In this document: positions 13,304-21,658 of the stretch, piece by piece | Numbering within the stretch: position 1 is the first letter of the stretch | Layout of the letters: every line of letters begins with the position of its first letter | Assembly (NCBI GenBank): GCA_037190175.1 | Contig: JBBCJM010000081.1 | Coordinates: forward strand, 1 to 21,903 | Direction: 5' to 3' | Length of the DNA stretch: 21,903 bases | Source of the DNA: JBBCJM01 sp037190175 | GTDB lineage: Bacteria > Pseudomonadota > Alphaproteobacteria > Rhodobacterales > Rhodobacteraceae | Program-made: the position numbers and the translations under genes | Notes under the pieces: generated by a model | What the model was told of the DNA's origin: nothing | Database searches by the model: none | The model's input: only the letters and a program-made list of their open reading frames with translations

Positions 13304-14059
13304 ATGCGCAGACTGGCGGCCGGCAACTGGAAGATGAACGGCACGGGCGAGGATCTGGAGGAGGTGCGCAGCCTGATCGCGGCCTTCCCCGCGCCCGACA
13401 ACACCGACCTGCTGATCTGCCCCCCCGCGACGCTGCTGCACCGCATGGCCGAGGTCGCGGCCGGTTCCTCGGTGCAGGTCGGCGGGCAGGACTGCCATGC
13501 CAAGCCCGCCGGCGCCCATACCGGCGACATCTCGGCCGACATGCTGCGCGAGGCCGGGGCGGATTACGTGATCCTCGGCCATTCCGAACGCCGCACCGAC
13601 CACCGCGAGACCGACCGGATGGTGCGGGCCAAGATCATGGCCGCCGACCGGGCGCTGCTGGCCCCCATCCTCTGCGTGGGCGAGACGCTGGCCGAGCGCG
13701 AGGCCGGCCGCACGCTGGAGGTGGTGGGCGCGCAGCTCGACGGCTCGCTGCTGGCGCCGCTGGCCGAGGTGCGGCTGGAGCATGTGGTGGTGGCCTACGA
13801 GCCCGTCTGGGCCATCGGCACCGGGCTGACCCCCACCACCGAGCAGATCGCCGAGGTGCACGGCTTCATCCGCGAGCGGCTGGTCGCCGCCATCCCCGCC
13901 CACGGCGCCCGGCTGCGCATCCTCTACGGCGGTTCGGTCAAGCCCTCCAACGCCGCCGAGATCTTCGCGGTGCCGCATGTGAACGGCGCGCTGGTGGGCG
14001 GGGCGAGCCTGAAGGCCGCCGAGTTCGGCCGCATCGTCGAGGCGCTGGTCGCGGCCTGA
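13304..14059 (+). CDS. tpiA: Triosephosphate isomerase
   Basis: This 251-residue TIM barrel has all catalytic signatures: AAGNWKMNG with K10, VILGHSERR with the electrophilic H93, and the AYEPVWAIGTG loop with the catalytic base E166. The phosphate-binding YGGSVKPSNA and ALVGGASL motifs are near the end. It interconverts dihydroxyacetone phosphate and glyceraldehyde 3-phosphate in glycolysis, gluconeogenesis and the Calvin cycle. An SD GAGGGAGGGC precedes the ATG. The next gene (P450) begins only 4 bp after the stop, so the two are probably co-transcribed. Confidence 0.98.
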   Translation: MRRLAAGNWKMNGTGEDLEEVRSLIAAFPAPDNTDLLICPPATLLHRMAEVAAGSSVQVGGQDCHAKPAGAHTGDISADMLREAGADYVILGHSERRTDHRETDRMVRAKIMAADRALLAPILCVGETLAEREAGRTLEVVGAQLDGSLLAPLAEVRLEHVVVAYEPVWAIGTGLTPTTEQIAEVHGFIRERLVAAIPAHGARLRILYGGSVKPSNAAEIFAVPHVNGALVGGASLKAAEFGRIVEALVAA

Positions 14060-14063
14060 GCCG

Positions 14064-15242
14064 ATGCAGCGCCTGAGCCAGTCGCCCACCGACCGCCGCT
14101 TCGTGCAGAACCCCTATCCGTTCTACGACAGGGCACGGAAGGCCGGCCCGGTGTTCTTCTGGGAAGACTACGGGATGCCCGCGGTGGCCTCGGCCGCCGG
14201 GGTCAACGCGCTGATGCGCGACCGCCGGCTGGGGCGCGAGGTGCCTGCGTCGCAGGCCCGGCCGATCCCCCCGCACCTGGCGCCGTTCTACGCCGTCGAG
14301 GCGCATTCCATGCTGGAGCTGGAGCCGCCCCGCCATACCCGCCTGCGCGGTCTGGTGCTGCGCGCCTTCACCTCGCGCCGGATCGCGGCCCTGGAGCCCG
14401 AGATCGCCGCGCTGACCCACCGGCTGGTGGACGAGTTGCCGGAGGGTCCCTTCGACCTGCTGCCGGGTTTCGCGCAACGGCTGCCGGTGATCGTGATCGC
14501 CCGCCTGCTGGGGGTGCCGGAGGAGATGGCGCCCGACCTGCTGCGCTGGTCCAATGCCATGGTCGGCATGTACCAGGCCGGCCGCACCCGGGCGATGGAG
14601 GAGGCCGCGGCCACGGCGGCGGCCGATTTCTCCGCCTTCCTGCGGGGCTATGTCGAGGAGCGCCGCGCCCGGCCGGCCGACGACCTGATCACCCATCTGA
14701 TCGCCGCCGAGGCGGAGGGGGAGCGGCTTTCCACCGACGAGATGATCGCCACCTGCATCCTGCTGCTGAACGCCGGGCACGAGGCGACGGTCCATACGCT
14801 GGGGAACGGGGTGAAGGCGCTGCTGGAGCACGGCACGCCGGCCGAGGCTCTGGCCCCGGAGGCCATCGAGGGCACGGTGGAGGAGATCCTGCGTTTCGAC
14901 CCGCCGCTGCACCTCTTCACCCGCCACGCCTACGAGGATGTGGAGGTGATGGGCGTCACCCTGCCGGCGGGGACCGAGGTCGCGCTGCTGCTGGGCGCCG
15001 CCAACCGCGACCCGCAGGTCTGGCCCCGCCCCCACCGCTTCGACCCCGCCCGGCCGGTGAAGCCGCACCTGGCCTTCGGCGTGGGGCTGCACTTCTGCGT
15101 CGGCGCCCCGCTCGCCCGGCTGGAACTGCAGGTGGCGCTGCCCATCCTCTTCGCCCGCCGCCCGGGGCTGAAACTGGCCGAGAAGCCGCGCTATGCGGAT
15201 GTCTACCACTTCCACGGGCTGGAACGGCTGATGCTGGAGTAG
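14064..15242 (+). CDS. Cytochrome P450
   Basis: This 392-residue soluble bacterial class I-type P450 shows the I-helix oxygen-activation motif AGHEAT (237-242), the K-helix ExxR (E274-R277, EEILRF) and the heme-thiolate loop FGVGLHFCVGAPLARLE with C345. The LEPPRHTRLRGLVLRAFTSRRI segment (86-106) is the C-helix heme-propionate region. It binds heme and probably hydroxylates a small hydrophobic substrate, which cannot be predicted. It needs a ferredoxin and ferredoxin reductase. No ferredoxin gene is adjacent, and the only reductase in the window is 5.5 kb away in the sulfur cluster. It follows tpiA by 4 bp, an unusual metabolic pairing that may simply reflect readthrough. Confidence 0.96.
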   Translation: MQRLSQSPTDRRFVQNPYPFYDRARKAGPVFFWEDYGMPAVASAAGVNALMRDRRLGREVPASQARPIPPHLAPFYAVEAHSMLELEPPRHTRLRGLVLRAFTSRRIAALEPEIAALTHRLVDELPEGPFDLLPGFAQRLPVIVIARLLGVPEEMAPDLLRWSNAMVGMYQAGRTRAMEEAAATAAADFSAFLRGYVEERRARPADDLITHLIAAEAEGERLSTDEMIATCILLLNAGHEATVHTLGNGVKALLEHGTPAEALAPEAIEGTVEEILRFDPPLHLFTRHAYEDVEVMGVTLPAGTEVALLLGAANRDPQVWPRPHRFDPARPVKPHLAFGVGLHFCVGAPLARLELQVALPILFARRPGLKLAEKPRYADVYHFHGLERLMLE

Positions 15243-15508
15243 GGGCCGCTCATCGAGCCTGGATCACGCCGTCCGCGCCGGGCCGCAGACGCCGCGGAAC
15301 AGATCACGGGCTGGCGCGTTCATCTGTTATCAACACTCTTGCGCCCTAAATCTGTGGGAAGCTTGCGATGGACAGGGGGCGCACCTTGGAGGCAGAGTGG
15401 GGGCAGTCACGGGCTGCCATCGCAGCGCATCAGGAAAAAGACAAGAACTGCAATAACATGCCCCGCCGGTACGCCCGCGAATCGCGGCCGGTGTATGAGG
15501 AGGCAAGA
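15243..15508. other. 266-bp region between the P450 and the small acidic ORF
   Basis: There is no solid gene here. The right part is an in-frame upstream extension (from ATG 15368) of the 65-residue ORF at 15509, but it lacks a ribosome-binding site and is dissimilar in composition. The segment around 15318-15360 is AT-rich (catctgttatcaacactctt) and may contain the promoter of the following pair, though no confident hexamers are visible. Confidence 0.5.
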
Positions 15509-15706
15509 ATGGCCATGCACAAGCAGACGGTTTCGCCCCCGCCCGGGGACAGCCGGAACGGCTTCCCCGCCGAGGCGGCGCAGGTCTACGACGAGGTGTC
15601 GGCAGAGGCGATGGAGGCCCTGCGGCAAGAGATGGAAGCCATGTACGGCGACTCCCAGATGGAGCTTCTGGATGGCTTCGACTACCCCTACCCCAAGCGC
15701 GCCTGA
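15509..15706 (+). CDS. Small acidic protein, possible antitoxin partner of the next ORF
   Basis: This 65-residue acidic protein starts MAMHKQTVSPPPGDSRNGFPAE and has a helical acidic middle (AEAAQVYDEVSAEAMEALRQEMEAMYGDSQMELLDG) and a short DYPYPKRA tail. I chose ATG 15509 because a near-perfect SD GAGGAGG (15497-15503) lies 5 nt upstream. An open frame from 15368 (112 residues) has no such site. The next ORF starts inside this gene (ATG 15672, 35-bp overlap). This gives a compact small-acidic plus toxin-fold-like layout that resembles type II toxin-antitoxin pairs. I do not recognise the family, so the role is inferred only from size and overlap. Confidence 0.5.
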   Translation: MAMHKQTVSPPPGDSRNGFPAEAAQVYDEVSAEAMEALRQEMEAMYGDSQMELLDGFDYPYPKRA

Positions 15707-16105
15707 GTGGGTCTCGCGCTGGCCTGAAGCATTTGCCATTGTCACCGGGTTCTTCCCCGAGAAACGACCGAAGGACGGCAGCCTGGCTTGCCGTCCTTTG
15801 CTTGTGACCCAGGTCCTGCGCAGAAAGGACGACGGCTCGGTCCACCTTCGCGTCGCCTACGGCACCAGCAAGGTGAAATTTCCCGAGCGGGCGAACGACG
15901 ACCTCATCGTCCAGAACCTTTCCGACCTGGATGCCTGCGGCCTGATGACGCCCACCCGCTTCGTGATCGCGCCGGACTACCAGATCATCCGGCCGTGGAG
16001 CGAAGAATTCTTCAGGCCGTGGGGTGGCAGCCCGTCGCCCCGGCGCGGCAAGAGCATTTGCAGCGCGAATATGCCTGGCTGATGGTGCAGCATCTCAGGT
16101 CGTAG
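15672..16105 (+). pseudogene. MazF/PemK-like ORF with a probable C-terminal frameshift
   Basis: From ATG 15672 the frame encodes 136 residues to a stop at 16080-16082. The core (CRPLLVTQVLRRKDDGSVHLR, then VAYGTSKVKFPERANDDLIV, then GLMTPTRFVIAP) resembles the beta-barrel layout of MazF/PemK-type RNases: an RPxLV strand, a conserved TS, and a late GL..TRF segment. After PWSEEFF the frame gives an Arg/Pro/Ser-rich tail. The neighbouring frame continues with a natural-looking QAVGWQPVAP and QREYAWLMVQHLRS ending at 16105. One extra C between 16013 and 16014 would join them (about 144 residues). The GC content is lower than in the neighbours, so acquisition is possible. Toxin activity is unproven and the family call is tentative. 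Confidence 0.5.
15771..15798 (+). other. Perfect 10-bp hairpin inside the MazF/PemK-like ORF
   Basis: AAGGACGGCA (15771-15780) and TGCCGTCCTT (15789-15798) form a perfect 10-bp stem with an 8-nt loop, about 100 nt into the ORF, followed by TTG. The layout resembles a terminator or attenuator, though the T-run is short. It could simply be coding coincidence. Confidence 0.45.
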
Positions 16106-16135
16106 ATCCGTTACACCGGGACCGTTCCGACGCCC

Positions 16136-16597
16136 CTACACCGGCAGCACCGTGGTCGCCTTGATCTCTTCCATGCTGAGCAGCGCGGTGACGTTGTAGA
16201 TCTTCACCTCGGCGATCAGCGCCTGGTAGAAGGTGTCGTAGGCCCGGGCATTCTTCACACGCACCTTCAGCATATAGTCGATCTCGCCCGCCAGCCTGTG
16301 CGCCTCCAGCACCTCGGGCCGGCGGCGCACCACGTCGAGGAAACGCTGCTGCCAGCCGGGATCGTGCTCGCTGGTGCGCACCAGCACGAAGAAGCACGCC
16401 TCCAGCCCCAGCGCCTCGGCGTCCAGCAGGGCCGTAGTGCGCTGGATGATGCCCGCCTCGCGCATCCGGCGGATCCGGTTCCAGACCGGGGTCTTGGACG
16501 AGCCCACCTTGCGCGCGATCTCGTCCAGCGACTGGCCCGCATCGGCCTGCAACTCGACAAGGATTTTCCGGTCGATCTCATCCAGGCGGACGGTCAT
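16136..16597 (-). CDS. Lrp/AsnC-family transcriptional regulator
   Basis: This 153-residue protein has an N-terminal AsnC-type HTH (about 4-50: LDEIDRKILVELQADAGQSLDEIARKVGSSKTPVWNRIRRM) and a C-terminal ligand-binding RAM/AsnC domain (about 65-145, with LAGEIDYMLKVRVKNARAYDTFY). Proteins of this type form octamers and respond to amino acids or related ligands. I chose the ATG at 16595-16597. The longer frame upstream is Gly/Pro-rich and lies in the divergent promoter region. It is divergent from the cobA-led sulfur assimilation operon, a conserved arrangement in Rhodobacteraceae, so it probably controls that operon in response to sulfur amino acid supply. The regulatory link is inference. 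Confidence 0.93.
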   Translation of the reverse strand: MTVRLDEIDRKILVELQADAGQSLDEIARKVGSSKTPVWNRIRRMREAGIIQRTTALLDAEALGLEACFFVLVRTSEHDPGWQQRFLDVVRRRPEVLEAHRLAGEIDYMLKVRVKNARAYDTFYQALIAEVKIYNVTALLSMEEIKATTVLPV

Positions 16598-16734
16598 TCG
16601 CGCGCATCCCACTTGGGCGGGAAACCTGTCCCGCACGCCCGGCACAGTAGAACATCCATCCTTATCTGCAAGCCCCGGTGGCCCCTGACCGGAACGATAT
16701 CCTATATTCACCGCACGATTCCGCAGGTGGCCCG
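16598..16734. promoter_or_regulatory. Divergent promoter/operator region, Lrp-type regulator versus sulfur operon
   Basis: This 137-bp region contains AT-rich patches at 16650-16672 and 16693-16712. The second holds TATATT (16703-16708), a good -10 candidate for the sulfur operon, but no matching -35 at 16-18 bp, as expected for an activator-dependent promoter. On the minus strand TTGCAG-N16-TACTGT is a weak promoter candidate for the regulator. No unambiguous Lrp dyad is seen. Confidence 0.45.
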
Positions 16735-17493
16735 ATGACCCTTCCGCCCCTTCACCCCGTGCTCTTCGTCGGCGCCGGCCCCGGTGCGGCCGAACACCTG
16801 ACGCTGGGCGCGCTGCACGCGCTGGAACAGGCCGAGGTGGTGATCCACGACCGGCTGGTGGGGGCCGAGGTCATGGCGCTGATCCCCGCCACCGCGCGGC
16901 GCATCGACGCGGGCAAGGAGGGCTTCGGCCCCTCCGCCCCCCAGCGCGACATCAACGCCGCCATCGTCGCCCATGCCCTGGCCGGCGCCCGGGTGGTGCG
17001 GCTCAAGGGCGGCGATCCCGGCATCTTCGGCCGGCTGGACGAGGAGGTGGAGGCGCTGGAGGCGGCGGGCATCCCCTTCCACATCCTGCCGGGCCTCACC
17101 GCCGCCACCGTCGCCGCCGCCGCCATCGGCCAGAGCCTGACCCGCCGCGGCCGCAACGGCAGCCTGCGCATCGTCACCGGCCACGACATGGCGGGCTTCG
17201 CCGAGCAGGACTGGCGCGGCATGGCCCGGCCGGGCGAGGTCGCGGCGATCTACATGGGCAAGAAATCCGCCCGCTTCATCCAGGGCCGGCTGATGATGCA
17301 CGGCGCCGGCCCCGCCACCCCGGTCACCGTGGTGGAACATGCGGGCCGGGCCGAGTGTCGCGTCATCCCCGCCACGCTTGCCACGCTGCCCGAGGCGGCG
17401 GCCCGCGCGGAAGGTCCGGCGGTGCTGCTCTATGGCCTCGAACCCCGCCGCGCCCGCGCGGCACTGACCGACTTGCAGGAGGCCCTCGCATGA
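16735..17493 (+). CDS. cobA: Uroporphyrinogen-III C-methyltransferase (SUMT)
   Basis: This 252-residue SAM-dependent methyltransferase has the N-terminal VLFVGAGPGAAEHLTLGALHAL motif, HDRLVG, the RLKGGDPGIFGR motif (GGDP at 92-95), LTAATVAAAAIGQSLTRRG and IYMGKKS. It makes precorrin-2 from uroporphyrinogen III, the first committed step to siroheme and cobalamin. Heading the sulfite reductase operon, its main job is likely siroheme supply. It is a stand-alone SUMT without the CysG dehydrogenase/chelatase half, so precorrin-2 oxidation and iron insertion must be encoded elsewhere. AGGTGG precedes ATG 16735. The 19-codon upstream extension is rejected. The stop overlaps the DUF2849 start (ATGA). 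Confidence 0.95.
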   Translation: MTLPPLHPVLFVGAGPGAAEHLTLGALHALEQAEVVIHDRLVGAEVMALIPATARRIDAGKEGFGPSAPQRDINAAIVAHALAGARVVRLKGGDPGIFGRLDEEVEALEAAGIPFHILPGLTAATVAAAAIGQSLTRRGRNGSLRIVTGHDMAGFAEQDWRGMARPGEVAAIYMGKKSARFIQGRLMMHGAGPATPVTVVEHAGRAECRVIPATLATLPEAAARAEGPAVLLYGLEPRRARAALTDLQEALA

Positions 17494-17811
17494 GCGCCGA
17501 TACCCCCCGGGCCGCCCGCGGCCGCTTCACCCCCAAGGTCGTCACCGCCAACGATCTCGCCGCCGGCGATGTGGTCTACCTGACCGAGGACGACCGCTGG
17601 ACCCGCCACCACCACGAGGCCGAGCTGATCGAGGACGAGGCCCACGCCCAGCTGCGCCTGCTGCACGCCACGGCGCAGAAGCTCGCCGTGGTCGGCCCGT
17701 ACCTGGCCGACGCCCGCCCCGGCCCGCGGGGGCCGGAGCCGGTGCATTTCCGCGAGGTGTTCCGCACCCGCGGCCCCTCCAACTATGCCCACGGCAAGCA
17801 GGCCGACCTTC

Positions 17812-17819
<8 letters not shown>
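17490..17819 (+). CDS. DUF2849 protein of the sulfite reductase operon
   Basis: This 109-residue protein starts MSADTPRAARGRFTPKVVTANDLAAGDVVYLTEDD and contains the HFREVFRTRGPSNY C-terminal segment typical of DUF2849. It has no signal peptide or membrane segment. It is a conserved member of alphaproteobacterial siroheme-sulfite reductase operons, but its biochemical role is not known. Its ATG overlaps the cobA stop and its stop lies inside the start of the reductase gene (8-bp overlap), so its translation is probably coupled to both. That tight embedding suggests a role in maturing or assisting the reductase. Confidence 0.88.
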
Positions 17820-19471
<1,652 letters not shown>

Positions 19472-19482
<11 letters not shown>

Positions 19483-20221
19483 CCTGAACGACGGGCCGGT
19501 GGCGGAACGGGTGGCGGCGCTCAACGCGCGCTATCGCCACCACTCCGCCACCTCGGTGCTGGAACACGCGCTGCGCGACCGCGACCTGGGGCGGGTGGCG
19601 CTGGTCTCCTCCTTCGGGGCGGAGTCGGTGGTGCTGTTGCACCTCGTCTCGGTGATCGCGCCCGAAACGCCGGTGCTGTTCATCGACACCCGGATGCTGT
19701 TCCCCGAGACGCTGGACTACCAGCGCGAGCTGGCCGAACGGCTGCATCTGTGCGACATCCGCACCATCCGCGCCAACCCCGCCCGGGTGGGGTTCGAGGA
19801 CCCGGACGGCACGCTGCACCGGTTCAACCCCGACGCCTGCTGCAATATCCGCAAGGTCGAGCCGCTGGAGCGGGCGCTCTTGCGCTTCGACGGCTGGATC
19901 ACCGGGCGCAAGCGGTTCCAGGGCGGCGGGCGCGAGGGCGTGGAGTTCTTCGAGGCCGAGGGCGAGCTGCGGATCAAGGTCAACCCGCTGGCCCATTGGG
20001 GCCGCGAGGACATCCAAGAATACATGGTGGAGAACCGCCTGCCCCGGCACCCGCTGGTGGCCAGGGGTTACCCTTCCATCGGCTGCGCCCCCTGCACCAC
20101 CCCGGTGAAGCCGGGCGAGGACCCGCGCGCGGGCCGCTGGCGCGGCAGCGACAAGTCGGAATGCGGCATCCACTTCATCGACGGCAAGCCGGTGCGCCTG
20201 CCGCAGGAGGACGCGGCATGA
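19472..20221 (+). CDS. cysH: Assimilatory adenylyl-sulfate (APS) reductase
   Basis: This 249-residue protein has the PP-loop-type nucleotide-binding motif SSFGAES (46-52) and two cysteine pairs, C123-C124 (DACCNIRK) and C205-x2-C208 (GCAPC). These bind a [4Fe-4S] cluster and mark APS rather than PAPS reductases. The catalytic C231 lies in KSECGIHF. It reduces APS to sulfite with thioredoxin or glutathione, feeding the sulfite reductase encoded just before it (11-bp overlap). Its stop originally overlapped the start of the DUF934 gene (TGA within ATGA, 20218-20221), but a hairpin element now separates them. The coding sequence itself is intact. Confidence 0.95.
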
Positions 20222-20224
20222 GCG
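20204..20224 (+). repeat. 21-bp direct repeat, left copy, flanking the hairpin element
   Basis: The sequence running CAGGAGGACGCGG then CATGAGCG occurs at 20204-20224 and again exactly at 20278-20298. It contains the SD AGGAGG, the last codons and stop of cysH, and an ATGA start. The right copy is the functional start of the DUF934 gene. It behaves as a target duplication around 20225-20277. Confidence 0.9.
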
Positions 20225-20295
20225 GGAGGCAAATTTCTTGGAAGAAATTTGCAAATTCGTTCCAACGAATTTGGCGCCAGGAGGACGCGGCATGA
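20218..20295 (+). CDS. Leftover 25-codon ORF spanning the inserted element
   Basis: The original start ATG (20218, in ATGA with the cysH stop and preceded by AGGAGG) now reads 25 codons through the element (MSGRQISWKKFANSFQRIWRQ and then EDAA). It ends at TGA 20293-20295, which again overlaps the DUF934 ATG. It may have no function as a peptide, but a ribosome leaving cysH could re-initiate here and again on DUF934. Confidence 0.4.
   Translation: MSGRQISWKKFANSFQRIWRQEDAA
20225..20277. mobile_element. 53-bp AT-rich double-hairpin element (REP/MITE-like)
   Basis: Two adjacent near-perfect palindromes make up the element: GCAAATTTCTT-GG-AAGAAATTTGC (20229-20252, 11-bp stem) and CAAATTCGTT-CC-AACGAATTTG (20252-20273, 10-bp stem). 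They are far more AT-rich than all surrounding genes. The flanking 21-bp direct repeat suggests that it arrived by insertion with target duplication. It has no coding capacity for a transposase, so any mobility would depend on a factor elsewhere. I recall similar paired palindromes in Rhodobacteraceae genomes, but could not check. Confidence 0.75.
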
Positions 20296-20298
20296 GCG
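20278..20298 (+). repeat. 21-bp direct repeat, right copy
   Basis: This copy is identical to 20204-20224. It supplies AGGAGG (20279-20284) and the ATG (20292) of the DUF934 gene. Period to the left copy is 74 bp. Confidence 0.9.
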
Positions 20299-20699
20299 TG
20301 ATCGTCACCGACCAGGGCTTTGCGGCCGAGGACTGGACGCTGGGCTTCACCCCTCTGGCCGGGGTCACGGCAGGAACCCTTGCCGCCGACCTTTCCAACA
20401 CCGACGACCCCGAGGCGCTGCGGCCCTGGCTGGCCACGCTCGCGCTGATCCGCGTGGCCTTCCCCGCCTTCAACGACGGGCGCGCCTTCACCACCGCGCG
20501 GCGGCTGCGGGTCATGGGCTATGCCGGCCGGCTGCGCGCCGCGGGGCCGGTGATCGCCGACCAGTACGCCATGCTGCGCCGGGTGGGCTTCGACGAGGCC
20601 GAAATCCCCGAGGATCTGGCCGCCCGCCAGCCCTGGGATCAGTGGCGCGCCCGGGCCGACTGGCGCACCCACGACTATCAGTCGCGCCTGCGGGCCTGA
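20292..20699 (+). CDS. DUF934 protein of the sulfate assimilation operon
   Basis: This 135-residue protein has the DUF934 pattern: a variable N-terminus, then LATLALIRVAFPAFNDGRAFTTARRLRVMGYAGRLRA and QYAMLRRVGFDEAEIPEDL, ending in WRTHDYQSRLRA. It regularly accompanies cysI/cysH in proteobacteria and is described as a probable sulfite-reduction accessory protein. Its precise role is not established. ATG 20292 with AGGAGG in the duplicated repeat is the start. The longer frame from 20238 begins inside the hairpin element and is not expected. There is no signal peptide, so it should be cytoplasmic. Confidence 0.9.
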   Translation: MSVIVTDQGFAAEDWTLGFTPLAGVTAGTLAADLSNTDDPEALRPWLATLALIRVAFPAFNDGRAFTTARRLRVMGYAGRLRAAGPVIADQYAMLRRVGFDEAEIPEDLAARQPWDQWRARADWRTHDYQSRLRA

Positions 20700-20750
20700 T
20701 TTCGCGGTTTCCCCGCGCCGCCGAAACACGTATCTGGACAGACGAGTGCC

Positions 20751-21590
20751 ATGACCGAAGCTGCCGTGATGAACGAAGCCGCCCCCCTGCCCGCGCCCGC
20801 GCGGCCCCACGTGCCCGACGCCCAGACCGTGACCGCGGTCACCCACTGGACCGACCGGCTGTTCTCCTTCCGGGTGACGCGGCCGGCGTCCCTGCGCTTC
20901 CGCTCGGGCGAGTTCGTGATGATCGGGCTCCTGGACGACCGCGGCAAGCCGCTGTTGCGCGCCTATTCCATCGCCTCGCCCAACTGGGACGAGGAGCTGG
21001 AGTTCTATTCGATCAAGGTGCCGGACGGCCCGCTGACCTCGCGGCTCCAGCACATCAAGGTCGGCGACCAGATCATCCTGCGCCCCAAGCCCGTGGGCAC
21101 GCTGGTGCTGGACGCGCTTCTGCCCGGCAAGCGGCTGTGGTTCCTGGCCACCGGCACCGGCATCGCCCCCTTCGCCAGCCTGATGCGCGACCCCGAGACC
21201 TACGAGAAGTTCGACCAGGTGGTGATGATGCACACCTGCCGCGAGAAGGCCGAGCTGGAATACGGCCGCCGGCTGGTCGAGGATCTGCAGGCCGACGAAC
21301 TGGTGGGCGAACTGGCGCGCGAGAAGCTGCTCTACTACCCCACCACCACCCGCGAACCCTCCGACCGGATGGGCCGGGTGACCGACAACCTCGCCTCCGG
21401 CAAGGTCTTCGCCGATCTCGGGATCCCCGGGCCGATGGACCCGGCCACCGACCGGGCGATGATCTGCGGCAGCCTGGCCTTCAACATCGACCTGAAGGCG
21501 ATCCTGGAAGGCTGGGGCCTGCACGAGGGCGCCAATTCCGATCCGCGCGAGTTCGTGGTGGAGAAGGCCTTCGTGGGCGACGGGATCTGA
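20751..21590 (+). CDS. fpr: Ferredoxin (flavodoxin)-NADP+ reductase
   Basis: This 279-residue two-domain flavoprotein has the FAD-binding RAYSIAS motif (70-76) in a beta-barrel domain. The NADP domain has ATGTGIAPFASLMRD (133-147), HTCREKAELEY and CGSLAFNIDLKAIL. The C-terminal VVEKAFVGDGI is typical of bacterial-type reductases as in Rhodobacter capsulatus. It exchanges electrons between NADPH and ferredoxin or flavodoxin, and here could feed the sulfite reductase. ATG 20751 is used. Met 7 (20769) is an alternative start, and the first residues look disordered. It lies 51 bp after DUF934, where TATCTG (20731-20736) may be part of a promoter. A terminator hairpin follows. Confidence 0.94.
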   Translation: MTEAAVMNEAAPLPAPARPHVPDAQTVTAVTHWTDRLFSFRVTRPASLRFRSGEFVMIGLLDDRGKPLLRAYSIASPNWDEELEFYSIKVPDGPLTSRLQHIKVGDQIILRPKPVGTLVLDALLPGKRLWFLATGTGIAPFASLMRDPETYEKFDQVVMMHTCREKAELEYGRRLVEDLQADELVGELAREKLLYYPTTTREPSDRMGRVTDNLASGKVFADLGIPGPMDPATDRAMICGSLAFNIDLKAILEGWGLHEGANSDPREFVVEKAFVGDGI

Positions 21591-21609
21591 ACGCCCCCAC
21601 CGGCATGCG

Positions 21610-21643
21610 AAGGGCCGCGCCGGGATTGTCCGGCGCGGCCCTT
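21610..21643. terminator. Strong 14-bp intrinsic-type terminator after fpr
   Basis: AAGGGCCGCGCCGG (21610-21623) and CCGGCGCGGCCCTT (21630-21643) form a perfect 14-bp stem with a 6-nt GATTGT loop, followed by TCCCTT. It starts 20 bp after the fpr stop and 16 bp from the stop of the convergent gene, so it could serve both directions. Confidence 0.85.
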
Positions 21644-21658
21644 TCCCTTCCGGCGGCC

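Noticed and set aside
15368..15508. Longer start (112 residues) for the small acidic ORF
   Set aside because: No ribosome-binding site at 15368, whereas GAGGAGG lies 5 nt before ATG 15509.
20175..21524. 449-codon minus-strand frame opposite DUF934 and fpr
   Set aside because: Gly/Gln/His-rich antisense shadow crossing the hairpin element; FNR and DUF934 motifs are on the plus strand.
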